This document shows positions 20,282 to 27,694 of a DNA stretch of 27,694 bases, in pieces. The position numbers were made by a program, and so were the translations under genes. Under the pieces are notes generated by a model. That model ran no database searches. It was given only the letters and a program-made list of their open reading frames with translations, and was not told the origin of the DNA. This DNA is from Paulinella micropora (taxonomy: Eukaryota > Cercozoa > Imbricatea > Euglyphida), in assembly GCA_009731375.1 (NCBI GenBank), contig BJOX01000112.1, positions 943,048 through 970,741 on the forward strand, written 5' to 3'. Each line of letters begins with the position of its first letter. The first letter of the stretch is position 1.

Positions 20282-20940
20282 TTAAAAGAAGACTTGAGAG
20301 CTCGTGCCACTGACTCTGCCGGACACCGGTTAGGTGCAGGAACACTAGGCCAGTGAGCCTGTCCAGGGCGTGATGGTCGTGAGGCGTGCCGGTAGCAAAG
20401 ACCTCATCCTTGAGCGCCGACGGTAATAGTGCCCGCGCGCGAGGCAGCAAGGTCCGTAGGTCCGCTAGGTGCGCGCGCCGTAGCTGGTCGTGGAGCTCCC
20501 CGAGCGCTGAGTCAGGCCGCCCGCTCAAATAAGACTCGAGCTTGTCCAGCACAAAGTCGCGGTGGAGGCCGAACCGGGCCACCACGGCGGGCGTACACAG
20601 CTGCCGCTGTTTAAACAGGCGCAGCAGCCGGTGCTTCTTGAGCTGCAGCTTCAGGCCGGGCGTGTCCCGGTGAGAGCTAATGAGCTTTTGTATCTCGGCG
20701 GCGCGTGCGCCGTCGATGTCGCTTGCTGATAGCAGCTCGTGTGCCTGCTTCGTACCGTCCTGCCTGTCGGTAGCTGGAGAGGCGCGCCGTGAACCCGCGT
20801 TTTCTACTAGTACATTCAAGCCGTTTTCTGTCAGGAGCTTGAACAAGCTGCCGGTGTAGTCGTTGTAATAGTGAGCCTGCCGGGCCCTGACCAGCGAGGC
20901 CAAGTCGTTGCCCGCCGGCGCCTGTTTGCGCAAACTCGGC
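20262..20940 (-). CDS. Second helicase, C-terminal part (cut by gap)
   Basis: An open frame of about 225 codons enters from the gap at 20,941 and stops at 20,262 (ending SSLLLIKKPAF). It is Leu/Arg/Lys-rich and helical, with no catalytic motif: HYYNDYTGSLFKLLTENGL, LVENAGS, then LRTLLPRARALLPSAL. Orientation and position suggest that it is the tail of the gene whose Walker A portion lies at 21,935-22,199. That link is inferred, because the stretch between is occupied by a fragment of the other helicase gene bounded by gaps. A near-identical tail of its last 50 or so residues appears inverted at 26,265-26,432. Confidence 0.5.
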
Positions 20941-20950
20941 NNNNNNNNNN
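20941..20950. other. Assembly gap (10 N)
   Basis: Left border of the isolated primase fragment. The coding sequences on either side do not belong together. Confidence 0.95.
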
Positions 20951-21924
20951 TTCAAGCATGCGCCTAACGAGCCTCACCAGCGCGGTGCTCTTCCCACGGC
21001 CACAGTGCGCGGCCACGGCAATGACTTGTTCGCAATCATCGAAAATGAGGGGCTTGAGGTAGCCTTCTGGCTCGTCGTGGTTACATATCCTTACACCCGG
21101 AGCCCACATGGACGGCGCCTCGTGCCCTGGTAAGCGCCCAATCACTGTACCAGCGCAGTACGGGTGGGCCTCTGAATCAAAGCAGTGGTAATGCACGTAG
21201 CCCTCCCGATCGATTATAAAATAACAATTGTCGCTTTTATTGTGTTCTTTCTTGATAAGGCATGTCCGGCCGTGCTCCGGGTCCGTAATGCCCACGTACC
21301 TCCCGTCTGACAGGCACTTGACGATGGTGAACATGTCTCCTTTTTGGCGTAGCAGGTCGGTCAAATGACGAGCGACTGCGTTGTCTCCCAATCTCGAAGA
21401 AGGCTTGGTGTACTTGCACTGGCATTTCATGGCTTCCTCCTCGGTGGCCGTATGCGTAATGGGCCTGTACCAGGCAGGGATGGCGTCCAGCAGGTCTTGC
21501 ACACAGGCAGGCATGTTCTTGGGCACAGCTTCTTCACCCGCCAGCTTGGCCGACCCTGGCAAACGAAACAGCCGGTTGCGAGAGTATATGCCAAAGTCGA
21601 TAATGTCCTTACCCCCGTGCTTCATCAGCGGGTCGTTGATGAGGCCTTGGGCTAGCCACAGCTTGGCCTTGACAAAGTTACCCACTTCCTTATTGTTGGC
21701 GAAGACAACCGATGGCACGTGCAAATGGAAGCTGTTCTTGAACGTGTTGTCAGACTGCTTCTTCCGCCCGAAATCGAGCAGCTTACAATCGTGGTCCTTT
21801 AGCATGGGTAATTCCCCTCGTATGGCCGATAGTATCTTAGCCAGCCGCTGGGGGGTCATGGCATCACGTTTGCCAGTCACCCATTCAATGTCCATGACAA
21901 GGGCCGATGTCACGTCTTCTACCT
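20951..21924 (-). pseudogene. Isolated partial copy of the primase domain
   Basis: This 974-bp piece lies between two gaps and matches 17,567-18,535, covering residues about 83-405 of the primase-helicase: primase, zinc cluster and Walker A. The protein differs at about seven residues plus one extra Lys (A91V in the motif I region, I120L, V122M, D211E, R250C, R254K, S255P), so it is a variant copy rather than the same read placed twice. Catalytic MDIEW and SFHLH are intact. It is open throughout but has no start or stop. Either it is a real partial duplication or a scaffolder put a variant contig into the hole in the second helicase. Confidence 0.7.
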
Positions 21925-21934
21925 NNNNNNNNNN
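21925..21934. other. Assembly gap (10 N)
   Basis: Right border of the isolated primase fragment, directly after VNDLVKRF of the second helicase. Confidence 0.95.
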
Positions 21935-22199
21935 TGAACCGCTTGACGAGGTCGTTGACCAAGAGGACACGGGTAGATAGGATCCAGCAGCTGGTGCCGG
22001 GCGGCAGCTGTTGGGCAATAACGGTTGTTTTGCCCGAGCCAGTCGGTGTTTTTAAGATGATCGTGCGGGCGCCGGGGGGTATGGCTCGCTCGGCGTCGAG
22101 GTATCTATCGTCACAGACATAGCTGGTCTCGCCGGGCTGCAGGTCCCAGCCACTGAATGGCCGCGCACACCACCGGCCCTCGTACGAGAGCTCGTCCAT
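21935..22199 (-). CDS. Second SF2-type helicase, N-terminal part (cut by gap)
   Basis: The ATG at 22,199 (MDELSYEGRW) opens 88 codons before the gap. Residues 46-59 read TIILKTPTGSGKTT, a clear Walker A. Residues 71-88 (CWILSTRVLLVNDLVKRF) correspond to motif Ia of SF2 helicases, with a form close to that of herpesvirus origin-binding helicases. Motifs II-VI are missing because of the gap. The start lies 30 bp after the polymerase stop on the same strand, with an AATAAA-like sequence and TCTTCTG in between, typical of tight viral packing. The helicase assignment is good; the exact family is uncertain. Confidence 0.65.
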
Positions 22200-22220
22200 A
22201 TTTCTTGAAATATGCACAAA

Positions 22221-22227
22221 CAGAAGA
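22221..22227 (-). promoter_or_regulatory. TCTTCTG motif before the second helicase
   Basis: On the minus strand AAAATCTTCTGTTTGTGC precedes the ATG at 22,199 by about 21 bp. It also overlaps the polymerase 3' end region. Confidence 0.4.
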
Positions 22228-22229
22228 TT

Positions 22230-23950
22230 TTATTTTTTAAAGAACGAATCGATGCCTTTGGTAAAGCCAGCCGACCGCGGCGCTAGTTTCTCTATGTATG
22301 AATCTAGCAGTTGTCCACAGTCGCCGCCCACGAGCGACAGCAGTGACACCAAGCTCGGCTTGCTTGCTCGGACATAGGCGGCCAGATCGAGTTTGTTCAC
22401 GCTTCCCTTGTCCGCTGCTAACACTTGTCTAAACTTCTTGGTTTGTTTGAGCGAGCCAGTCTTCTGCATAACGTAGCGCAAGCGGTCGCCGGGCAGCGGC
22501 GGCGGTTCCATTTGCCGGGATACAACGACGGCCACGCTCGTTTCGGCCTTTTTGTAACTTTCACCGAGGGTTGTGGTCAGCACAAAGTCCTCGTAGCACA
22601 GCAGGCTGGCCGGCCCCATGATCTTGTCTAGGCTGGTCTTGATAAGGGCCAGGCACAGCGAGGTCGGCTCTCTAGCCAGCATCATTTTGAGCAGCTCCGA
22701 ATAGAGCTTGTCAAAGTACGGCGCCCCGTCACGGCGGGTTGAGCGCATCCCCTTGACTAGCAAACTCTTGCTATCTTCAGAAGGGGAGCCAAAGGCCCAT
22801 CCGCTATACATTTTCTTACTGGAGATCAGGAAAGGCTCGATTGTCTTTTCCACCTCGAGTGAAATGGGAGAAGGTAGCTGGCTATTCACGGCCTGTGCCA
22901 CCTTCTTGCCCAAAGCAAACAGTTCTTCCCGCGAAGATGGCCTCGGGGTGAAGTGACAAAACAAACTGTCCGTGTCGGTGTACACGACTGACAGGCCCGG
23001 AAAGGAACTCTCTGCGATTTCGATTGCTTTTTTGATCGTCTGTTGTCCGAGTGTAGTGATTGCTTCAGCCACCACCACCATCCCGTACATCGAACTCTTT
23101 AGACCGAAGAAGCCGTAAGCCGCATTCGCGCATACCTTCTCGGCCAGCTGGCGCGCGTTCAGTACAGTGCGCTCGATATCGGAAGTGGCTGTCTTCAGCT
23201 GCTGTTTGGTCCTCTTACGTGCCTCGAGCAGGTTCTTCACGATGGTCGGTACTAACCCAGGCACATCCTGGTGGAAACAGGCCCTTCTAGCGCTTGGTAA
23301 AACAAGGTCGAGATAGCGACCAGCGGGGTCGCGCTCTACAAGGGTAGAGCTGCAGATGTTGTAGGCGATCATGATCGAGGGATACAGCGACGCAAAGTCC
23401 AGTGTCAGCACGTGGTCGATGAGCCCCGTTACTTTCGGCTGCATGACGAACGCCCCTACATATTTCTCGTCCCCTTGTAGGCGGTCGCCGTCCTTGGCTC
23501 GCGCCATCACCATCCCACGGGCTTTGGCCTCGGCATAAAAATGGCTCAAGACGCGAAAAGAGACGCCGCGGGTGTGAAGGTCCTGGCGGAAGACATGTGT
23601 TACCTCCGCAAGCGCGTTGTCGGCCGCGTCAACGCCGAGCTTGTCGTATAGCTCGACTACCAGCTCACAGTCTTGTAGACAATACTCAACTACCGCCGAC
23701 ATCCGGCCTTGCTCGAATAAAGAAAACATCTCCCTAATTTCTAGCCCCGTTTTGCCTTGTGTCCTCCTCAGGATGTCACGGGCGACCGTATCTAAGCGGT
23801 AATCACGGAACTTGAGTTGGCTCTGCTTCACGTACGCAAAGAGGTCCAGGTCTATTCTACCCGGGACTTGCCGCCAGCGCCGGTCAGTAATCGTACACTT
23901 GTAGCCAGTTCGCAATCGAGCCACCGCGCCGTTCACGAACAATCCCATGA
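22230..23950 (-). pseudogene. Family B DNA polymerase, C-terminal part (split by inversion)
   Basis: About 570 codons of a family B replicative polymerase. Going downstream it carries VPGRIDLDLF, Exo III (YCLQD, near 23,684), the YVGAFVMQP linker, motif A DFASLYPSIM (near 23,400), motif B with K and N in EKVCANAAYGFFG (near 23,138), and motif C YTDTDSL (near 22,980). All catalytic Asp residues are present. It ends KGIDSFFKK, resembling a degenerate PCNA-binding peptide. The frame extends to 24,092, but beyond about 23,950 it reads antisense through the nuclease gene. The N-terminal exonuclease half, with Exo I and Exo II, lies on the opposite strand at 24,753-25,385. No stop interrupts this part. 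As arranged the gene is broken, either biologically or by misassembly. Confidence 0.85.
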
Positions 23951-24713
23951 AAAAGCAAAAAACTGGACCTTTCTCTGTCCGTACAATGAGGGTGAGACAA
24001 CCCTCCACGTCCCAGGGGATGGTAATATGGCTTGTATGTTCAACCACTACCCGACCCGCGAGGCACTGTCCTACCACATTCAGTACCGCCATACCAAGAG
24101 TGGACTAGCAGCCGGGAAAAAGACAGAGGATCAAATGGCCGCTTTTCTGACCAAGGAAGGCTACCTGTTCGATCGCGACCGAAGCAACTCGATAGCTGTC
24201 AATCGATGTATTGACACGGCACCGATCACGACATCGCGAGTCCGCTTTCCAGATTTCCGTATCCTAACCTTCCAGGAGATGGGCGTATTGTTGCTTTTGG
24301 AGAACGACGAAGGGGCCCATCACAATAAGACGGCCTGTGACTTGGCGCGGATGATTGAAGTTAATACCGCCCTACGCAAAGGATCGTCGGTCGGGGACGA
24401 GGGACATATCGTCTGGATTCGCTTTAATCCTCACTTCTTCTATGTCGATGACGAGTTGTTCAACCCGTCACCAGAAGAGCGCTACAAAGGACTCAAGGAG
24501 GTACTTGACGAGATTAAGAGTGGGAAGCTCGCCTTGCACCCGGCGAAAACGTCGATCGTCTACATGTTTTACGACCGTGTTAATGTCGACGATGACGATG
24601 GTATGCCGGTCGAATACGAGAAATTGCCGTCAATTTTCGGAAAGGACACAAACAGCCCGGTCAATTTTCCATTTATAGATATGCTTAAAGACCTCGTGAT
24701 CAAAGTTGTATAA
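23950..24713 (+). pseudogene. Zinc finger/PD-(D/E)XK nuclease, C-terminal part (split)
   Basis: From about 23,950 the frame encodes a C2H2-like unit (FLCPYN then HIQYRH) followed by a nuclease domain: RFPDFRIL (Asp near 24,252), LLLENDEGAHH (24,297-24,323), a Cys/Arg helix ACDLARMI and IVWIRFNPHFF (near 24,410). This matches the pattern of a family common in giant viruses and algae that combines zinc fingers with a restriction-type fold (PDF, then D-E-x-x-H, then R-F-N-P). It would cleave DNA; target unknown. It has no start of its own: bases before about 23,950 are antisense polymerase. The N-terminal finger array is at 25,394-26,062 on the other strand. It ends 39 bp before the polymerase N-terminal ATG, after GGMPVEYEKLPS. 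Confidence 0.7.
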
Positions 24714-24726
24714 TTAAAATTTTTTT

Positions 24727-24734
24727 TTCTTCTG
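24727..24734 (+). promoter_or_regulatory. TTCTTCTG motif before the polymerase N-terminal part
   Basis: A T-run and TTCTTCTG, then GTATTTATAG, sit 18 bp before the ATG at 24,753. This shows that the polymerase N-terminal part retains its own natural start. Confidence 0.5.
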
Positions 24735-24752
24735 TACCGTATTTATAGAAAT

Positions 24753-25385
24753 ATGAAACACGCGTACCACGTCACGCCAGGCCGAAACGGTCGGCCTGAT
24801 CGACTAAGCCTGTTCGGTGTCGATGGCACAGAGGTTTTCGACCTGTCGTCTTCCTTCTATGTTGAGGGAACGCACCCCGCCGGTGAGCCCATTGATCTGG
24901 TACCGACCCGGGCCTCGAACGGACCCAGGCGTTATACAAAAATGACCTTTCGTGCGCGGGAAGAAATGAGGCGAGCCGCCGAGACCCACCGCGAACCCTT
25001 GGAGGCAGATATACACCCGGTCCTGGCTTTCATGACCGCCAGGGGGTGGGTCCCGAAAGTACCAGCCGGCGTCCGGCTAAGCATACTGAGTTTCGATATA
25101 GAGACCTTTACCCCGGTACCCGGCGCCTTCCCTAATCCAGCTCGCCCGACCGACAAGGTTATCTGTATTGGCTCGGTCTTTCGTGGGCGCGACGGGGCTG
25201 TTAGAAGGGCTGTTTTCCACTTGCACAAATGCGAGCGCGAGACGGGGTCCGCGGTCGAGTGCAAGGACGAACAGGACCTCCTGCTCCAGTGGCAGAGCTT
25301 CGTCCAGGCCAACGACCCTGACATACTGCTCTTGTACAATGGTCATAATTTCGATGAACGATATCTCTCTGCGCGCGGCGGAAGA
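24753..25385 (+). pseudogene. Family B DNA polymerase, N-terminal exonuclease part (split)
   Basis: The ATG at 24,753 (MKHAYHVTPGRNG) starts about 208 codons of the polymerase N-terminal and 3'-5' proofreading domain. Exo I is FDIET (residues 114-118, D115 and E117) and Exo II is YNGHNFDERYL (195-205). Exo III and the palm are absent here and lie on the opposite strand at 22,230-23,950. The reading frame runs on to 25,442, but after about 25,385 it is antisense to the zinc finger gene. With about 570 codons in the other part, the whole enzyme would have been near 780 aa, short for a viral family B polymerase. Proofreading and replication of the viral genome is the expected role. Confidence 0.85.
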
Positions 25386-25393
25386 CGCTTCGG

Positions 25394-26062
25394 CTACCTC
25401 TCGCGCCTCCCAAAGCTTTTGTCACAGGTCCCGCACTTGTAAGGACGCTCTTGAGTATGAGTACGGATGTGCACTTGTAGATGATCTTTCTTTGTAAACG
25501 CCTGCTTACAATCATCGTATGTACAAACGTACTCACGCATTTTTAGATGGCGTGCTTTTATATGTTGTGAGAGATCAGTCCGCCTATCAGCTTTGAACTC
25601 GCAAAATTTACACGCGTGCTGCTTTTCTATATTAGTATGGACATTCTTGATGTGCCTCTGGAGGCTACGCTCCAGTGTAAAGACCTTGCTGCATTCACTA
25701 CACTTGTATCTTTTCCCTTCATGGACACTTGTCATATGTCGACGCAGGTGGGTGTCAGCGATGGTTGTATACTCGCAACCCACATGGGGACATACGAGAT
25801 GGAATGTCAAAAATTCAATCCCTTGTTCCTCTGCGCATTTTTTGCATAGGCGCCCTTTGTTACCTTGTAAATCATCATAAGACGATCGTGTCACTTTTCG
25901 ACCCTTGTCATGATAGCAAGAAACACATGCATTCTGCCAATGCTTGTCCGTGTTTGACTTATACCTTAGGGTCCCATTAGGCAATGTTTTAATTTCGCAT
26001 GATTCCTTGGTCAGCTTTTGCTTCTTGGCTGTCCGTTCTATATGTTCATCGACAGACGGCAT
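25394..26062 (-). pseudogene. Zinc finger/nuclease, N-terminal finger array (split)
   Basis: The ATG at 26,062 (MPSVDEHIERTAKKQK) follows a TATATATAAC box near 26,090. A basic AKKQKL near residue 12 may be a nuclear signal. Residues 46-76 hold two Cys pairs (CVSC, CKKC) forming a probable zinc ribbon. Four C2H2 fingers follow: 91-114, 121-142, 151-171 and 180-202. A fifth begins CGTCDKSFGRRE at 210 and is cut off with its His residues missing. The cut coincides with the point where the polymerase N-terminal frame on the other strand also loses homology. The missing part is the nuclease segment at 23,950-24,713. DNA binding is likely; specificity unknown. Confidence 0.75.
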
Positions 26063-26264
26063 TTCGGCGTCTCTCGTTTTATCGTCTTGTTATATATATG
26101 AGCCCTAATTCTTGTTCTTTCATAAAACCGCGCGGTCCATTAATCGAAAAATTCCCGTTTTTCGAAAAGAGTTATTTTTCTTTGGCGGGAAAAATTTAAT
26201 TCGATAGGCCTGAACCGAAAAATTCAAAGTTTTTTGACTCGGGCGTATCGATAGAGTCATCGGC
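26063..26264. other. AT-rich intergenic segment between finger gene and inverted copy
   Basis: Apart from the TATA-like box for the finger gene and short TTTTCGAAAA palindromes (26,145-26,170), nothing is recognisable. Homology to the region near 20,440 starts abruptly at about 26,265 in a CGCGCG run. Confidence 0.4.
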
Positions 26265-26432
26265 ACGCGCGCGCGGGCACTATTACCGTCGGCGCTCAAG
26301 GACGAGGTCTTTGCTACCGGTACACCTCACGACCGTCACGCCCTGGACAGGCTGACTGGCCTAGTGTTCCTGTACCTAACCGGTGTCCGGCAGAGTAAGT
26401 GGAACGAGCTCTCAAGTCTTCTTCTTTTTTAA
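26265..26432 (+). pseudogene. Second helicase C-terminal tail, inverted copy
   Basis: About 55 codons (RALLPSALKDEVFATGTPHD to SSLLLF) nearly match the tail encoded at 20,262-20,440, with substitutions such as H to R and H to Y. A small insertion in the TTCTTC run ends the frame earlier. It has no 5' part. It converges on the MYND-related gene exactly as the first copy does. Confidence 0.7.
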
Positions 26433-26741
26433 TTAAAAAACCTGCATTCTAGTAACGGTCGTCAGACTCCTGCCCGGCGCGGTCTCAACGTCGATAATGA
26501 CTCCGGTGCCCAGCGACGGCGACAGGTCTTGGAGAGCGGCGTGATGGCGGGGGGTGTCTGCGAGCTGTGCAGGTGATAGCACGACAATTTCCTGTCGCAG
26601 GGGCCCGTTGCCTGTGTCGGGCACCCAGACGTAGACGGCACCTCCGGGGTCCGCTGCCCGCAACAGCTCGCGGGGTAAGTTATTCATGACGTAGCGGGCG
26701 ATATTGTCGGCTCCGTGTTTTGTCTGGCACTTGTGCTTCAT
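26433..26741 (-). CDS. MYND-less paralogue of the 19,847 gene, 102 aa
   Basis: The ATG at 26,741 opens MKHKCQTKHGADNIARYV. From there on it is nearly identical to residues 52-144 of the copy at 19,847. Compared with that copy, two in-frame segments of 30 and 12 residues are absent, together removing all zinc ligands except two isolated residues. The second missing segment is bordered by a short ACAC repeat, which favours deletion. The reading frame and the C-terminal domain (VWVPDTGNGP, IIDVETAPGRS) are preserved, so the product may still be functional. It lies downstream of exonuclease copy 2, with a TTCTTTTG motif and TATATAC just before its start. Confidence 0.65.
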   Translation of the reverse strand: MKHKCQTKHGADNIARYVMNNLPRELLRAADPGGAVYVWVPDTGNGPLRQEIVVLSPAQLADTPRHHAALQDLSPSLGTGVIIDVETAPGRSLTTVTRMQVF

Positions 26742-26772
26742 GCTAATAGTATATACAAAAGAACTTTTATTT

Positions 26773-27651
26773 TTACTGCCGGTGTTCGTAGATGGCCAAG
26801 GCCATCTTGGCGTCCGATAGGGCGTTGTGCGAGGCCAAGTCTTCGCGTTCTCCGGCCGGCACGATTTCTCTGTAGACTTGTTCCAGCTTGAGTCCCTTTT
26901 GCTGGCCACTAAGTTTGCGCGCCAGCTGCAGTGTGCAGACGGTGTTCAGACCAACCAGGTCGACGCCAGGCAAGCCCTGTTTGAGCAGGCGCAAGTCGAA
27001 AGCCAGGTTGTGGCCAATGACGACGCCGCCAGCGGTCGTAACGTCGCGCATCAGTTTCACCAGCGTAGCGATTTCCACGGCCGCGTCATGCGGTGAGCGG
27101 CGCACCTGTTCCCAGCTTAGGCCGTGCACGGCTTCGGCCGCTTCCGAGATGCGCACCATACGGTTGTGGTAGCGCACGATCTTGCAACACTCCAGCTTGG
27201 TCTCGCCGTTGACTCTGAGCACGTAGCCGAGCTGGATAGGGACGTCGGTGCTCGACAGGCCTGTAGTTTCTGTATCAATCGCGAGCACGGCCGTGTCGTT
27301 CAGCACGAGCGGAGGATCGGCGGGCGGCCGGGCCAGCCCCTTGCGAATGAGCGTGGCCGCGATATATCGCTCGCGTCTTTCTGCAATCTTTTGGCGGTTG
27401 TTTTTGTTCCATATAATCTTGGTTTCCAGGTGTCGCTTTTTCCGCTGCTCCTTCAAGATGTCGCTGTTTCGTACGCGCTTCCATAACCCGGCCCGCTTCA
27501 GCTTGCTGATGATTCTTTCGGCGTGGGCGGTATCACCCTTGACATGCCTCTTGATCGACGGACAATGTTGAAGAACGTCCCAGAGCCCCGCGGGGTCCGC
27601 CTCCAGCGAGACATCGTGGTCAATGCAAAACTTAACGCTACATACGGCCAT
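26773..27651 (-). CDS. DEDDh exonuclease, copy 2
   Basis: A 292-aa homologue of the 18,866 gene with all catalytic motifs kept (AIDTETTGL, GHNLAFDLRLL, SHNALSDAKMA). The ATG at 27,651 (MAVCSVKFCIDHD) is preferred; the frame extends 8 codons to a GTG. The first roughly 105 residues match copy 1 at only about 55%, but from RKGLARPPADPP to the end there are about five differences in some 185 residues. It ends EHRQ, 7 residues shorter than copy 1. It reads towards the MYND-less gene, preserving the exonuclease-MYND order in inverted orientation. The upstream TTCTTCTA motif lies at the window edge. Confidence 0.85.
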   Translation of the reverse strand: MAVCSVKFCIDHDVSLEADPAGLWDVLQHCPSIKRHVKGDTAHAERIISKLKRAGLWKRVRNSDILKEQRKKRHLETKIIWNKNNRQKIAERRERYIAATLIRKGLARPPADPPLVLNDTAVLAIDTETTGLSSTDVPIQLGYVLRVNGETKLECCKIVRYHNRMVRISEAAEAVHGLSWEQVRRSPHDAAVEIATLVKLMRDVTTAGGVVIGHNLAFDLRLLKQGLPGVDLVGLNTVCTLQLARKLSGQQKGLKLEQVYREIVPAGEREDLASHNALSDAKMALAIYEHRQ

Positions 27652-27681
27652 TGCGGTGCCTGATTGTTGTGACACTACCCA

Positions 27682-27689
27682 TAGAAGAA
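27682..27689 (-). promoter_or_regulatory. TTCTTCTA motif before exonuclease copy 2
   Basis: On the minus strand a T-run and TTCTTCTA precede the ATG at 27,651 by 30 bp. The T-run is cut by the window end. Confidence 0.4.
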
Positions 27690-27694
27690 AAAAA

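Noticed and set aside
23817-23949. Start of the nuclease frame at its first methionine
   Set aside because: The first 44 codons lie antisense to the polymerase and have no homology to the finger-nuclease family.
23951-24092. First 47 codons of the polymerase C-terminal frame
   Set aside because: They read antisense through the nuclease gene; polymerase similarity begins after the breakpoint.

Overview
The window looks like a eukaryotic nuclear genome scaffold with two parts. Bases 1 to about 8,800 are AT-rich, microsatellite-dominated DNA carrying one recognisable spliced gene (about 6,416-7,954) with a poly(A) signal. From about 8,815 to the right end the content is virus-like: GC-rich, densely packed, mostly intronless replication genes among palindromic repeats. 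Very long tetranucleotide microsatellites and short introns fit an invertebrate-type genome, but the species cannot be named. The viral part looks like an endogenised or co-assembled large double-stranded DNA virus of a lineage I do not recognise. No N-run separates the two parts, which favours real integration.

Layout. 1-6,030: (GA), (GACA/GATA), (CACT), (AT), (CTTC), (CTAC), (TGTA/TGCA) and (CT) tracts. 6,030-8,040: host gene whose introns are largely microsatellite. 8,040-8,815: more microsatellite, partly an inverted copy of 5,300-5,510. 8,815-10,450: foldback repeats around a purine-strand tandem repeat. 10,450-13,950: two decayed copies of one viral gene, a roughly 194-bp-period array of 142-bp palindromes, and a 185-aa basic protein. 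13,950-15,520: shuffled hairpin modules with variable stems and a conserved loop. 15,521-27,694: the replication cluster.

The cluster encodes an intact 1,086-aa archaeo-eukaryotic primase fused to a UL9-like helicase, a DEDDh exonuclease, a MYND-finger protein, a second SF2-type helicase broken by gaps, a family B DNA polymerase split in two, and a zinc-finger/PD-(D/E)XK nuclease also split in two. Both splits are explained by a single inversion of about 1.4 kb (about 23,950 to 25,390). A second copy of exonuclease, MYND protein and helicase tail lies inverted at 26,265-27,651. Its exonuclease is a mosaic, diverged at the N-terminus and almost identical beyond, so at least two related viral sequences have recombined. 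A third partial copy of the primase sits between two gaps.

These genes would together supply primer synthesis, unwinding, polymerisation, exonucleolytic processing and DNA cleavage, and the primase-helicase ends in a nuclear localisation signal. A short TTCTTCTG motif, often with a T- or A/T-rich run in front and a TATA-like stretch behind, precedes several of the starts and may be a viral promoter. No tRNA, rRNA or CRISPR array was seen.
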